Shown: positions 9,216 to 19,200 of the stretch, in pieces
Layout: each line of letters begins with the position of its first letter
Position numbering within the stretch: the first letter of the stretch is position 1
Assembly (NCBI GenBank): GCA_037127315.1
Contig: JBBBDQ010000347.1
Span: forward strand, 1,075,001 to 1,139,000
Source of the DNA: Ascarosepion bandense
Taxonomy: Eukaryota; Mollusca; Cephalopoda; Sepiida; Sepiidae
Length of the DNA: 64,000 nucleotides
Direction: 5' to 3'
The notes under the pieces: model-generated
The model's database searches: none
The model's input: only the letters and a program-made list of their open reading frames with translations
Told to the model about the DNA's origin: nothing
Position numbers and translations under genes: made by a program

Positions 9216-9983
9216 GTGTCCAAAACCTATTTTGATAGGGGCTAACATCTAATTTGCATATTACTAGAACCTTTCGAACTCTCTAGATTCTACTGGAGTT
9301 TTCTACAATCTTCCAAAACCTTCTATTTCTAATTTCTTTATTTTTACGACTACTTTCTGAATATATTTTATTAACAACAAGTAGGGATCAATAGCGTCCT
9401 TTACTACAACTTCTTAGACATTAATAATATTACTTTTATATATAAATGCATCCTCGTAACGGTATTAATTTAAATTCCGACGTTGTTATTATTAGTATAA
9501 AATTATTATTATTATTTTTTATTACTATTTCATCATCATCATCAACATTATTATTATTATACTAATATCATAGAAAGATTAATATTAATATTATTATCAT
9601 GAAATCGAAATGGTTATATTTATAAGACGAAGATGCTAATTTTGCTGTCGGATTCAACATAAATATTCTACTAATTCAGTTAATCTATGTAAAATACGGT
9701 CTCTAAATTTACTGGCCTGTATATGGAAATGTTCAATACTAAGAAAAAAAAGTTCAATTCGAGGTCATCATATCTACATCGTACTTTGTCAATTAACAAT
9801 TCACATTGTAACTCGTACTTCTTCTTGTAACAATAAAATATTTTTTCTTCACGCCACCACGATTTCTTCAGTCTGAATAAATTAACTCTATTCATTTTTG
9901 TATTTCAATTGCTCTGTAGAGTTGAGTATTTATATACTCATGAAATAAATTATTACCTATGGATGTGTAAAAAATGTGATCCA

Positions 9984-9985
<2 letters not shown>
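9216..9985. other. Unassigned sequence with (ATT)n/(ATC)n
   Basis: Contains a trinucleotide-rich stretch (ATT and ATC runs, about 9482-9600). Otherwise no recognisable gene or repeat. The 71-codon minus-strand frame at 9680-9895 has no similarity I know. Confidence 0.5.
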
Positions 9986-10021
<36 letters not shown>

Positions 10022-10239
10022 CATCCGCAGACAGATCTGTTTCACTGTATTACAGATCATCAGTACGGCTTAGACTCCGCTCCGGTCGCTTCCTAACCCA
10101 GGACTGAAAACTGACCGAATTAAAGTCAGTTGGTGATTCTACCCCTACGACACGAGCATCCAGTAGAAGAAGGCAAGCTTTTTAGCGCGTATAAACACGC
10201 CCAATAGCTAGAGTGCTCCAATTCATTATCGAATGGGCG

Positions 10240-10281
<42 letters not shown>
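9986..10281 (-). mobile_element. SINE-2, antisense, bounded by (TA)n on both sides
   Basis: (TA)n at 9988-10014, then TAGTCATCCGCAGACAGATC and GTATTACAGATCATCAG (the SINE-2 3' end), the tRNA-like part with CCGAATTAAAGTCAG, and a longer 5' body through GGCAAGCTTTTTAGCGCG to 10240, then (TA)n again to 10281. Confidence 0.78.
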
Positions 10282-10715
10282 TCTTGTATTGATAACCTGA
10301 TACCTGTATGTAGTCATTGCATTATCACTTAAATATTACATACAGTGTTACATCCACGGTATGAGCCACTATCTCTAAAACAGTCGGAAGTATTAGAATA
10401 ATTTTTGAAAACTGTTTTCCTCCATTTTTTCTGCGTCATATTAAGGCCAGATATTAAATGTGACATTCTTTTCGTTTCTAAGATTCTTAATATTAAGATT
10501 GTTAATAATGGAGAAGCTTTAAATATCTGTATTTTTCAGAAAGATTTCTGAAGATGTTGTTGACTTCCATTCTGCTTCTTAATGTAGCTGGATTTTCTCT
10601 GTCTTGATAAAAACTAGACTTGCAAATTATTTTTTTTTTTTTTTTTCGTCTCTCTTTCAAAGTTAACATCGTGTTATTCTTTAGATATTTGTGTAAAGGA
10701 ATTTTAATCCAATAA
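10275..10715 (+). repeat. Block B copy 2
   Basis: Direct copy of 3785-4255: TAACCTGATACCTGTATG, TTAGAATAATTTTTGAAAAC, TTTCAGAAAGATTTCTGAAG, and GTGTTATTCTTTAGATATT. A poly-T of about 21 bases (10630-10647) is private to this copy. Confidence 0.7.
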
Positions 10716-11051
10716 AAAAAGGCTCGTATTTCGTCGTAAGTCTCTGAGCATGTTGATAGGAATATGGAACTACTGTAAGAGTCGTAAAACGTAAACGAAT
10801 GTGAATTAGTAAAACATTTATTGGAAAAATAAATATTGGTATTTGGAGAAAATGTATAGATCGGTCACTTTCGAGATCTTATATTCTCGTTTATTTGGAT
10901 AACTTGGATAATGAACCAATTTTTGCATCGGATCCTTATATTGCCATGAGAAATAGATACTGTTTGGCAACTAGTAGTTCGATACAAGTGAATGCCCAAA
11001 TTAATGCTTAAAACCTACACAGCACCCTAAAAGATAATGGGTAATGTTTGG
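10716..11051. other. Unassigned sequence
   Basis: No gene, SINE or tandem repeat recognised. Confidence 0.5.
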
Positions 11052-11866
11052 CGGTCTTTTAGAGAAGTTACGGTACGCAGATGATATAGTGCTGATAGCA
11101 GACACGGAAAGAAAACTACAAGAAATTCCTACAGAAGGTAGCTGAAAAGAGTGACAAGAAAATACTACAAATGAACTGCAAGGAAACCTAATGCATGGTC
11201 ATCAGCAAAAAGGGCAGCCCCAAATGTCAAATACTGGTGGAGGATACTAAAATCGAGCAGGTACAGAACTTTAAATGTTCTAACAGTAGATGGAAAGTGC
11301 TAAACAGAGATCCAAAGGCGAATTGGCATGCCAAGAGACGCGTTCCAGAAGCTGAGTAGAGTATTAAGAGACAGGAAAATTTTGCTAGAAACAAAGAAAA
11401 GAGTACTGGATCACTATGTGATGTTAGTTCTACAATACGTCAGTGAATGCTGGACAATATCATCAAAGATGAAGGAAAAACTAGAAGCAACTGAACTGTG
11501 GTTCTACAGAAGGATGCTGCAAATATCATGAATCGAGCATGTGAGCAATGATGAGGTCTTAGAAATGATGGAAACAAAAAGGAAATTAATACTGGGCATC
11601 AAGAAGAGACAGCTGAAATTCCTGGGACATGCAATGAGGAAGGAGGGCTTGGGAAATCTTATACTAACTTGCCACATAGAAAGAAAAATAGACAGTGGAA
11701 AGCAGCAGATAACAGATTTGAAGGTCCTTAGCAGGTAGAGGACAGAACAGGTGCTGCTTGGTGTAACAAAAGAAAGCGTACTAAGAACCGCCAGGGACAA
11801 GCTGACGTGGAAAGCCATGATCGCCTACGTCCTGAAAGGGCAAGGCACATAGAAGAAGATGACTGC
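11052..11866 (+). mobile_element. RTE-type LINE, 3' third (RT end and C-terminus)
   Basis: Starts in the reverse transcriptase just before LRYADDIVLIADT, which keeps both catalytic aspartates. It continues through KDAFQKLSRVL-type sequence (11334 on), ECWTISSKM, and WFYRRMLQIS, then a stop, MSNDEVLEMM, KRQLKFLGHAMRKEG and AMIAYVLKGQGT (11815-11850), ending in AGAAGAAGATG. The family is the RTE clade, whose endonuclease also gave rise to ruminant CFDP2. The fragment is 5' truncated, with a few stops and frameshifts, for example near 11527 and 11736. No function is expected. Confidence 0.85.
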
Positions 11867-11904
11867 GTACATAAAATCAGTAAAAACATCATTGATAATT
11901 TGTA

Positions 11905-12286
11905 CAAATTTATAGCTACACTAGCAGTATAACACGGTGTTGCTCGGGTGTAATGAAAGCCTTAAAACTAATCCATGGTCATGGAGCTCAGACTCTTTGG
12001 ACGTTGGCACTAAAGACTAAAAAGCAATAGCTGTTTCCAGTTAAAGCGAAACCATAGACTGAATGAAAATTGAATGGATGTAAGTCAAATTTTGATTTCC
12101 TGCTATCGATATCATATAACTGAATTTTGAAGGCTAAATAAGTCCTCTGAGTAAATGGTATCATGGCTGAGACTAAAAACTACAATTGTACCTACTTAGA
12201 GCCAAAGCGAAGCAAAAACTAAAATAAAAGGACAGAAAAAATACAAACATACAAGCAGATAGACAGACATACACACAAACATCTTG

Positions 12287-12338
<52 letters not shown>
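11905..12338 (+). repeat. Interspersed repeat ending in GACA/CACA and (TA)n
   Basis: Begins near ACTAGCAGTATAACACGG and ends AGACAGACATACACAC, ACATCTTGCC, then (TA)n at 12293-12338. The repetitive tail suggests a retroposed element. I cannot name the family. Confidence 0.45.
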
Positions 12339-12341
<3 letters not shown>

Positions 12342-12344
12342 CGA

Positions 12345-12660
12345 TTTTCTGCAGTATTGTAAGAACTGAAACCTTGAAACTTCTGAATATCGTTTCTTAT
12401 GTCTATGTTTATGAGTCCATCAAATTTGATTAAAATCGGACTACTCCTTCTATAAACCGATTTTTTCGATTATCAATTTTCGATATTTATCGGGGGTGCC
12501 TCGACACAAAACCTAGCTAAGAACACTTGCAGACGCTTATAGTGCAACTGTGTACATTTTCAAGAAAATCGGTTCAGCCGTTTCGGAGTCTATAGGTAAC
12601 GGACACACACACTCACAGACACACGTAGACAAAGTTCTATTTATAAATAAGTTTAGATTT
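12345..12660 (-). repeat. Interspersed repeat R, antisense copy
   Basis: Reverse complement of 63310-63583: CTTGAAACTTCTGAATATCG, AAATTTGATTAAAATCGG, AAATCGGTTCAGCCGTTTCG, GGTAACGGACACACACAC, ATTTATAAAT. The style (AACGGCTGAACC followed by a weak consensus) recalls ends of Helitron-like or other non-autonomous elements, but I cannot classify it. Confidence 0.7.
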
Positions 12661-13358
12661 ATAATTTAAAGCTTGGAAATGCCAGGTGAACACGATATCA
12701 TACTCATTGAAATGCTAGGGTTAACGCCAAATGCACACAACTTTAAACTGGCATTTATGGACGGTGATATTTTCGAATGAAATTATTTTTGGTTGCAATT
12801 TAGTGAAGGTGCGTCAATTACGTATATTCAAGATGTAGAGTACAGCAGAATTATATTAATGATAGCAAAACGGGAAACAAAATAAAAAAAGTAATTTCTG
12901 CTTGAGATGTTATATTGGTTTTCCTTCGAAATTGGTCATTAAAAAGGAAAGAATCCTTTCTAGCCAATTAATTTAATATGTATATTAATATCGACCAGCT
13001 GCCTACCACATATCGTTCATATTTAGCTTTAACAACGTTTTCCCTATCCCCTACATATCTATATATGTATACATTGGGCCGATTCATATTTATGTAAATC
13101 ATGCCTATATTGGTAGCCGTATCAAATCGATTTATGTAATCTCTGTTATAATCCATGTCAAGCATTGTATCTATATAATTGACCGAGTCGTAACTATGTC
13201 CATCATATCTTACTGATCGACTTATATCCATTTTTAACCGATTAACCCCAGATAAGGCAATAAAGTCGCTAAAACACAAGGTGATAGGATAGGAGATAAA
13301 AATAAACATTATGGGAGAATAATAACAACAAAACAAGAATTAAGCAGACATAATATGA
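12661..13358. other. Unassigned sequence with a Tyr/Asp/Met/Arg/Asn-rich frame
   Basis: No known repeat apart from a possible LINE-B-like tail remnant near 13225-13275. On the minus strand 13231-12968 is an open stretch starting MDISRSVRYD with unusual composition (see findings). Confidence 0.4.
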
Positions 13359-13391
13359 CGGCTCCTTCCGAGTCGATATCCACTACACCCC
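13359..13391 (-). mobile_element. SINE-1 head scrap
   Basis: GGCTCCTTCCGAGTCGATAT then CCACTACACC is the antisense SINE-1 head around the A box. About 33 bp only. Confidence 0.55.
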
Positions 13392-13633
13392 AATTAAATA
13401 TAATATGATTCAATATAATTTTTCCATTTCACTGAAGTCGAAAACGTTCGCCCGAGAATTTGCTTAGAATGATTCTGCTGGTGATTAAAATTAATCATCC
13501 TGATATAAAAAATATAGTTCTCTCAGACGCATAAAGATGGCAGTTTATTGGTGAAGGTGTTAAAATGAATAAAGTTTTTCTTGCTCCACTTAACAATAGA
13601 CTGAAAATTATTTTTTAGATCAGTCACTAATTC

Positions 13634-13890
13634 GACGGCTGTGCGCTGTGGTTCTAATTCCATTGAACTTGCATTCATTTACGCGCAAATACCCTTGGAA
13701 AAGATATTAATCCGTCTTTTCCATCAAGTTATGTGTTAAAAACAGGATAGATTGAGTTTTTTTATAGCATTGGTCGGCAACCAGTCTAGCGCAGAAAGTA
13801 ATGACAACCTACCGCGGGATAATCTTCGACCCAGTCAGTCATGTTATTCGCCAAGCGTGTCTCACGTATAGCACTTAACTGGATGACTAA
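13634..13890 (+). mobile_element. SINE-1, missing the first ~50 bp
   Basis: Sense copy from a decayed B-box region (GTGGTTCTAATTCC) to GCACTTAACTGGATGACT. Contains GGCAACCAGTCTAGCGCAG and CCCAGTCAGTCATG. Confidence 0.82.
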
Positions 13891-13934
13891 TTCGAAATTA
13901 TAAGCCTAATGAGTTATAAAAAAGCTTATCATCT

Positions 13935-14790
13935 ATATTATGATGGACAGATTCGGCAGCAATGTTAGAAACAGGATAAGAATACCTCCGTTTCGTTAGA
14001 GACACTGGAACGAGGATTGCAATATTTACGCTCAGAATCATATTAGAACGCGCAATACAAACAGTGAAATATGTATACTCATATTCTATAAATTATGCCA
14101 AAGCGTTTGATAAATAAGATACAATGAATTATTTAAACTACTAGGTAAGCTTTGAGGAAGATATTAGAATTATCCATAACTTATATTTGAAGAAAACCAC
14201 CTGCGCACTAACCTAGACAGTGAAGCGATTTCTAAGAGTATTAGAAGCCTTACAATGATTCATCATAAACGCTTAAGAACATTAGGTACGCAAATAACAA
14301 TTCTAATAGCAGACACAAAATATGTAACTACAAGAATTCCTACAGAATGCAGTGAAAGAAGGCAAGGAAAAACGAGTAATCATCAATTGCAAGAAGACAT
14401 TATGCTTAGTTGTTAGCAGAATCAACATCCCAGAAATTACAAATTAGAGACACCGAAATCTAGCAAGTAGTATTATTTAAATATTTAAGATCTTTTTTTT
14501 AAAATGTGGATGGAAAATGCTTCAGCGAAATAACACAGAGCATTAAAATAACGAAATCTATCTTCCAAAAGCTAAGCAAAGTGTTACGGAAAAGGAAACT
14601 TCTTAGAAAAAAGAAAAATATTACTAAAGTATTATTGAATATCTGTCTTCCGTTATTCAGAAAATGCAGGACGAGTGACATGATACATCAGAAATATGGT
14701 CCTGTAGAAAGATACATATAATCCCATGGACTAAACATGTACGTAAAAAGAAATATGTAATGAGAATATAAAAATATTTTATAAAAAAAA
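13935..14790 (+). mobile_element. RTE-type LINE, RT to C-terminus, heavily decayed
   Basis: Starts in the RT with GTTAGAGACACTGGAACGAG and continues through YSINYAKAFDK (motif A region, followed by a stop). The catalytic YADD site near 14286 reads as YANN-like (GCAAATAAC). From 14506 a short open frame gives DGKCFSEI, FQKLSKVLRKRK and VERYI, the standard RTE tail. AT-rich decay throughout; many stops. Confidence 0.72.
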
Positions 14791-14929
14791 ACAAAATTGA
14801 AGACATATTTAAAAACATTTTTGCATAGAAAAACTGAAGAATTCTACTCAAAAGTTATCGAAGACGGTAGTTTGCATTAACATTTCCTTCCTCTTCCACC
14901 CCACCCAAGAACATCAGACTATCAGAATA

Positions 14930-16460
14930 TCCTACTGCTACCAAAAAGCCCATTGGGACTCATTCAGCGATTTCCTCTGCGATGTCCCTTGGAACAATGT
15001 CTTTATTCTTCCCGTTGAGGATGGTGTGGCTGAGGTCTCTTCTTGGTTTAAAGTTGGCATCGATGCATTCATCCCAGGCAGGAAGTTCAGACTTAAACCA
15101 CACTTGCCCCACTTGGTTCTCCTCCAATTGCTCGGCTGCCATCTCACATCGAAATCACTTCTTCCGGCTTTATCGGAGTCACCTGTCAAACCATAATAGG
15201 CGCCTCTTTGCCTCTTCTCGGAATGCGTGCAAGAGGATATTTAAAGAAGTCATATTGCTGTTTGCAATCAGAATAAAGCAGCGCATAGGATCTCTTAAGT
15301 TCGGTTCCAAAGATTACTGGAGGCTTTACAAAAGCGTACTAAACAATAGCAAATCTTCAATCTCCCATCTAACCAAGGAATTCGAAGTCCTCACTTCTTA
15401 ACAGACGAGGCTGACTGCTTCCCTAGTAGATTCTCCACCAATTCGACAGTGGACTCCTCTTGATTTCCTGTACGCGAATTCCCACCCCAAACCGAAGCTC
15501 AACTGACTGACATACACATTAGTCCCTCGGTGGTCTATAAAATAAATTCACAGCTTGACCCCCATAAAGCAAGCGGCGACAACGGAATTTCAGTCATTGT
15601 CCTGAGGAGATGCTCCCCAAAACTGTCCTCTGTTCTCTCCAAACGCTATAATTATTGCCTCTCTGTCGCTGCAAGCTGCGTGGCTATGGTATAGCTGGAT
15701 AATTGTTCGACCTAATCCAGTCATTTCTTTCAAATCGCACAATTAATTTAGTATTGAACGGACATGCCTCCCGATACTATCACACGAACGCGGGTGTCCC
15801 TCAAAGCTCTGTTTTAGGTAATAGACTTTTCGTTATTTACATTAACGATCTCCACGATGTAATAAGACCCCAAGTAAGTAAATAGACTGACGACACTACG
15901 GTTTACACTCGCCTCGATCAAAAATCTGCCTAGGGTAATAAAGCAAACCTCGCTGTCGAGCTTGAAAAGGACCTCCAATCCGTGGTGGACTGGAATAAAA
16001 AATGTCTCTTGAATTTTAATGCTTTTAAAACGAAGCCGCTATTTATTAACAATCACAGACAATTGCTCCTATCCCCGCATTAGCATGGATGAGGCTAGTC
16101 TCCCTGAAATAAAAACACTGCACCTCCTCGGGTTAGCTCTCACAACAGACATCAAGTGGAATGTCTATATAGAATCCATAGCTAAATCCGCTGCTAAGAA
16201 GGTCGGTTCTCTGTGCACGGCAAGGAAGTTTTTCTCGTCTGAAACAATCCTGCACATATACAAATCTACCTTCTACCATTGAATTCCGCTGCTATATCTT
16301 GTCAGGTGCTCCTGCTATCCACCTAGGGGTCCTTGACAAAATTAAACAGACAATCTGCAATGTGATCGATCCCGATTTGACAGCTTGGATACAGTCACTT
16401 TCTCACTGTGTCTCTTCTACAAGTATTTTCACGGTTTCTGCTTCGATGAACTTAGCTCAC

Positions 16461-16513
<53 letters not shown>

Positions 16514-16860
16514 GAATATACACGAGACACAAGATTAGCAACTAGGTCCCACCCTTTTACTGTAAGATGTAAACGCCAACTCTACTCCAGTAGCTTCTTT
16601 TCTTGTATTTCCCGCCTGTGGAATTCTCTTCCATTGACTTGCTTTCCCGACAGCTACAATCTCCAAAAATTTAAATATATAGTCAATTGTCATCTCCTGT
16701 CTCACTAACTTGCATCCACTCTCTCATAGTCTCATCTCATTTTTTCACTATACTTATCCTTTTCTTACTCGCTTCCTGACACCCACTGTATTCTGTCACT
16801 CATTCTCATAATTTTCCTCCTATGTAACCCCCTGCAAAAACAGTGGCAGTATAGTGCAGA
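14930..16860 (+). mobile_element. LINE-B, endonuclease-RT linker to 3' UTR
   Basis: A Jockey/CR1-group type LINE, judging from the RT layout. In order: linker region with [66 protein letters not shown] (15703 on), GVPQSSVLGNRLFVIYINDL (15792 on), then a stop replacing the codon region before TDDTTVYTRL (YADD degraded). Further on KDLQSVVDWNKK, LHLLGLALTTDIKWN, ATRSHPFTV and RLWNSLPL, and a 3' UTR with AACAGTGGCAGT. A (TA)n tract (16460-16513) interrupts the ORF between the SSL and TRDTRLATRS codons. 5' truncated and dead. Confidence 0.82.
16460..16513 (+). repeat. (TA)n inside the LINE-B ORF
   Basis: About 50 bp of (TA)n where other LINE-B copies (40470, 54660) have ordinary codons (LPPRYEF-like). 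The repeat replaced or expanded within coding sequence after insertion of the LINE. Confidence 0.9.
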
Positions 16861-16866
16861 TATTTT

Positions 16867-17056
16867 ACAAATGGTAACATACATTTATCAATTAAACAAC
16901 GTTTTAAGAAAATAAATGCTATGCTTTAATGAATTTGGGATTTTTTTTATAATCGTATAGCCGAACGATACGATTATAAATGAAATTCTCAAATTCATTA
17001 AAGCGTTGCATTTTTTTTAAACGTTGTATAATTGATAAATGCCTGTAACCATTTGC
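16867..17056. repeat. 190-bp foldback palindrome
   Basis: The left arm (ACAAATGGTAACATACATTT ... TATAATCGTATAGCC) and right arm (GATACGATTATAAATG ... CCTGTAACCATTTGC) are reverse complements over about 95 bp each with a few mismatches. There is almost no spacer (centre near 16962). Looks like a foldback or palindromic MITE. It lies directly 3' of the LINE-B copy. Confidence 0.85.
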
Positions 17057-17255
17057 ATGCTCCCTCATTAGAAGGCATATTTAATTTTAAATTGCTACAG
17101 AAAATTTAATGAATCTTAGCCGATAGAAACGTCGACCTACACAGGTTTCGTCTTGGTCAGCACTGCTAACTTAGGACAGCTCTTCATAGAAAATAACTCC
17201 AAAACTAAATGTCTCCCCGTTAATCATCTGAGAGACCACTCTCTGCCTTCCATCA
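17057..17255. other. Unassigned sequence
   Basis: About 200 bp between the foldback element and the RTE 3' end. Nothing recognised. Confidence 0.4.
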
Positions 17256-17318
17256 GCATTCTTCTTCTTCTTCATCTTTTATGTGCCTTGTCCTTTCAAG
17301 ACGTAGGCGATCATGGCC
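17256..17318 (-). mobile_element. RTE 3' terminus, antisense (left part of an interrupted copy)
   Basis: TTCTTCTTCTTC, then ATGTGCCTTGTCCTTTCAAG and ACGTAGGCGATCATGGCC. This is the reverse complement of the RTE end encoding AMIAYVLKGQGT. The rest of the copy continues at about 17500 after a LINE-B piece. Confidence 0.75.
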
Positions 17319-17499
17319 CAAATAGCTACAATATCTAAAAATTTAAATGCAACATCAATTGCCATTTTTATCTCTACCTACATTTTATCCACCTTTCAAT
17401 CTCCCCTCTATCGCCTATCCTTTCTTCGACATCTCATGTACCTTGCTTTTCTTCCACTGTAACCCCCTGTGCACCAGAGGGCCTAGCCTTACTTGGGGC
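17319..17499 (+). mobile_element. LINE-B 3'-end piece inside RTE
   Basis: Sense LINE-B from the CTACAATATCTAAAAATTTA region (end of the ORF) through the 3' UTR with CTTTCTTCGACATCTCATGT and CTGTAACCCCCTGTGCACC to CTTGGGG, where it stops before the usual A-rich tail. It splits the antisense RTE C-terminus. Confidence 0.65.
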
Positions 17500-17700
17500 A
17501 AACCCTATTTCTGGTTGCTCTTGCACACCTTCTTCTTTAACACCATGCAACCCCCGTTCTGCCATCCACCTGCTCAGGCTCTTCAAATATGTTATCCGAT
17601 GCTTTTCTGGCCTGTTAATATCATGATCTCCATGCCCTCTTTCCATATTGCATGTACCAGGAACCTCCAAGAACATGATTCGTTGCGCCTTTCGTGATTA
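17500..17700 (-). mobile_element. RTE C-terminus, antisense (right part)
   Basis: On the minus strand several frames give HAIWKEGMEIMILTG, RWMAERGLHGVKEE, and the start of the ATRNR-like segment, the usual RTE C-terminal order. It continues the terminus at 17256-17318. Confidence 0.7.
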
Positions 17701-17701
17701 T

Positions 17702-18850
17702 GTCCTGAACCGACATGAAGTTGAAAAACTATATTGAATCCATTGCTAGATCTCCTGTTCAGAATATTGGTTCACTGTGTCGGGTTAGACAGTGTTTTTA
17801 CCTGAATTTATCTTACGTATCTGTAAGTCTACCATTCGTCCATGCTTAGACTATTGCTGCCACATATAATCCAGTCCCACTGGAATTTACTTTAAGCTCC
17901 TTAATAATACACAAAGAATATTCAGCATGATCCTGATTTAGTGGCTCGGCTTCAGTCACTTACTCGCCGCCATAGGTTGCTTCCCTGTACCGTTTTATTA
18001 TAAATACTTTCATAGTAACTGCTGGGGTGATCTCAGTTACCTCGACTTTATGAATTTAAGCGCACCCTTAAACTAGTGTCGAATTCTCATCAATTTACAG
18101 TTGAGCTGGCTAGACGTAACCGTAAGTTCTATGATAACTGTTTCTTCTATCACACTTCTTATTTGTATACCCCTCTTCCTCTTTCTTGATTCCCTGGCAA
18201 GGTCTCATCATTTTACAGTTGAAATGGCTAGATGTAACCGTAAGTTCTATGCTAACAGTTTCTTCTATCACACTTTTCACTTGTGGAACTCTTTTTCGAC
18301 TTCTTACTTCCTAGTCAACTTTTCTCTCCGGAATCTATTATTCATATTTTTAAGTATACCATTCGTCCATGATAGTAATATTGCTGCCCCATATGATTCA
18401 GTGCCCCTGCTATTTATCTCGAGCACGTTGATAAAATCCAAAGAAGAATCAGCAATATTATAGGTCCTAACCTGGTGTCTCGACCTTAGTCTCCATAGTC
18501 ACAGTAGTATGGTTGCCTTTTCTTTAATAAATACTTATATGGTAGTTGTTCAGTTGGGCTCTTCGCTATGGTTACTAAACGTAATTTAATTGCAATACTA
18601 GACTGGCGTCAAGATCTCATCAATTTGCAGTTAAGCTGGCTAGATGTAGCCCTTAAGTTCTATGCTAACAGTTTCTTTTCTTGCCTGTGGAATTCTTTCC
18701 AGCTCAGTGCTTCCCAGTCAACTTTAATCAGCAAAAACTTAAATGCAATGTCAGAAGTTATCTACTGTTCTTCTGATTATACCTTTCCCTTTCCGCTCTC
18801 TATTAATGTATCTGTTCGAAATTAGTCTACACCCTCTAACCCATTGCCTT
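17702..18850 (+). mobile_element. LINE-B relative, ORF 3' region with internal tandem duplication
   Basis: A diverged LINE-B subfamily: YIESIARSPVQNIGSLCRV, STIRPCLDYCCHI in another frame, YYKYFHSNC, and FTVEMARCNRKFYANSFF (18210 on). The segment starting at the STIRPC codons recurs about 525 bp later (17826 and 18350). The KYFH segment (18000 and 18530) and the RCNRKFY segment (18110, 18225, 18640) recur likewise, so the 3' ORF region is tandemly duplicated, with an extra short partial copy. Confidence 0.65.
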
Positions 18851-18934
18851 TTAGGGGATTGATAACGTGTAAAAAATGAGTCTATGTTTAAATGGAATTA
18901 TAAAGATATGAAAGTACTGCTTTTCTGACCGCCG

Positions 18935-19200
18935 CAGAGATATGACACAAGGTCGAAAGTATGGAGTACCCAACGAGGATCGATATTACTACTCAGTTGA
19001 AATTTGATTTAGTAAGACCAGTTTGCTGACCATTACATCACGATGAGTTGCCCGATGGTGATGTTTTAAGCGCAGCTTAGACGTGGCAGAAGCCTGAAAG
19101 ACTGGAAAACCCAGTGAAAATCAAACTCACTACTCATTTGTAATGATTCTTACGGAAAAAAACTTCTTAACCATTACGCCACACGTCAAGGTTCCCAAAC
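18935..19200 (-). mobile_element. Possible tRNA-derived dimeric SINE
   Basis: Two tRNA-like units on the minus strand. One has the A-box-like GTGGCGTAATGGTTAAGAAG (19170-19190) and the B-box-like GAGTTTGATTTTCACTGGG. The other has GTGATGTAATGGTCAGC (about 19030) followed by a decayed B-box region. Neither can form an intact tRNA. The repeated order suggests a dimer. Confidence 0.5.
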
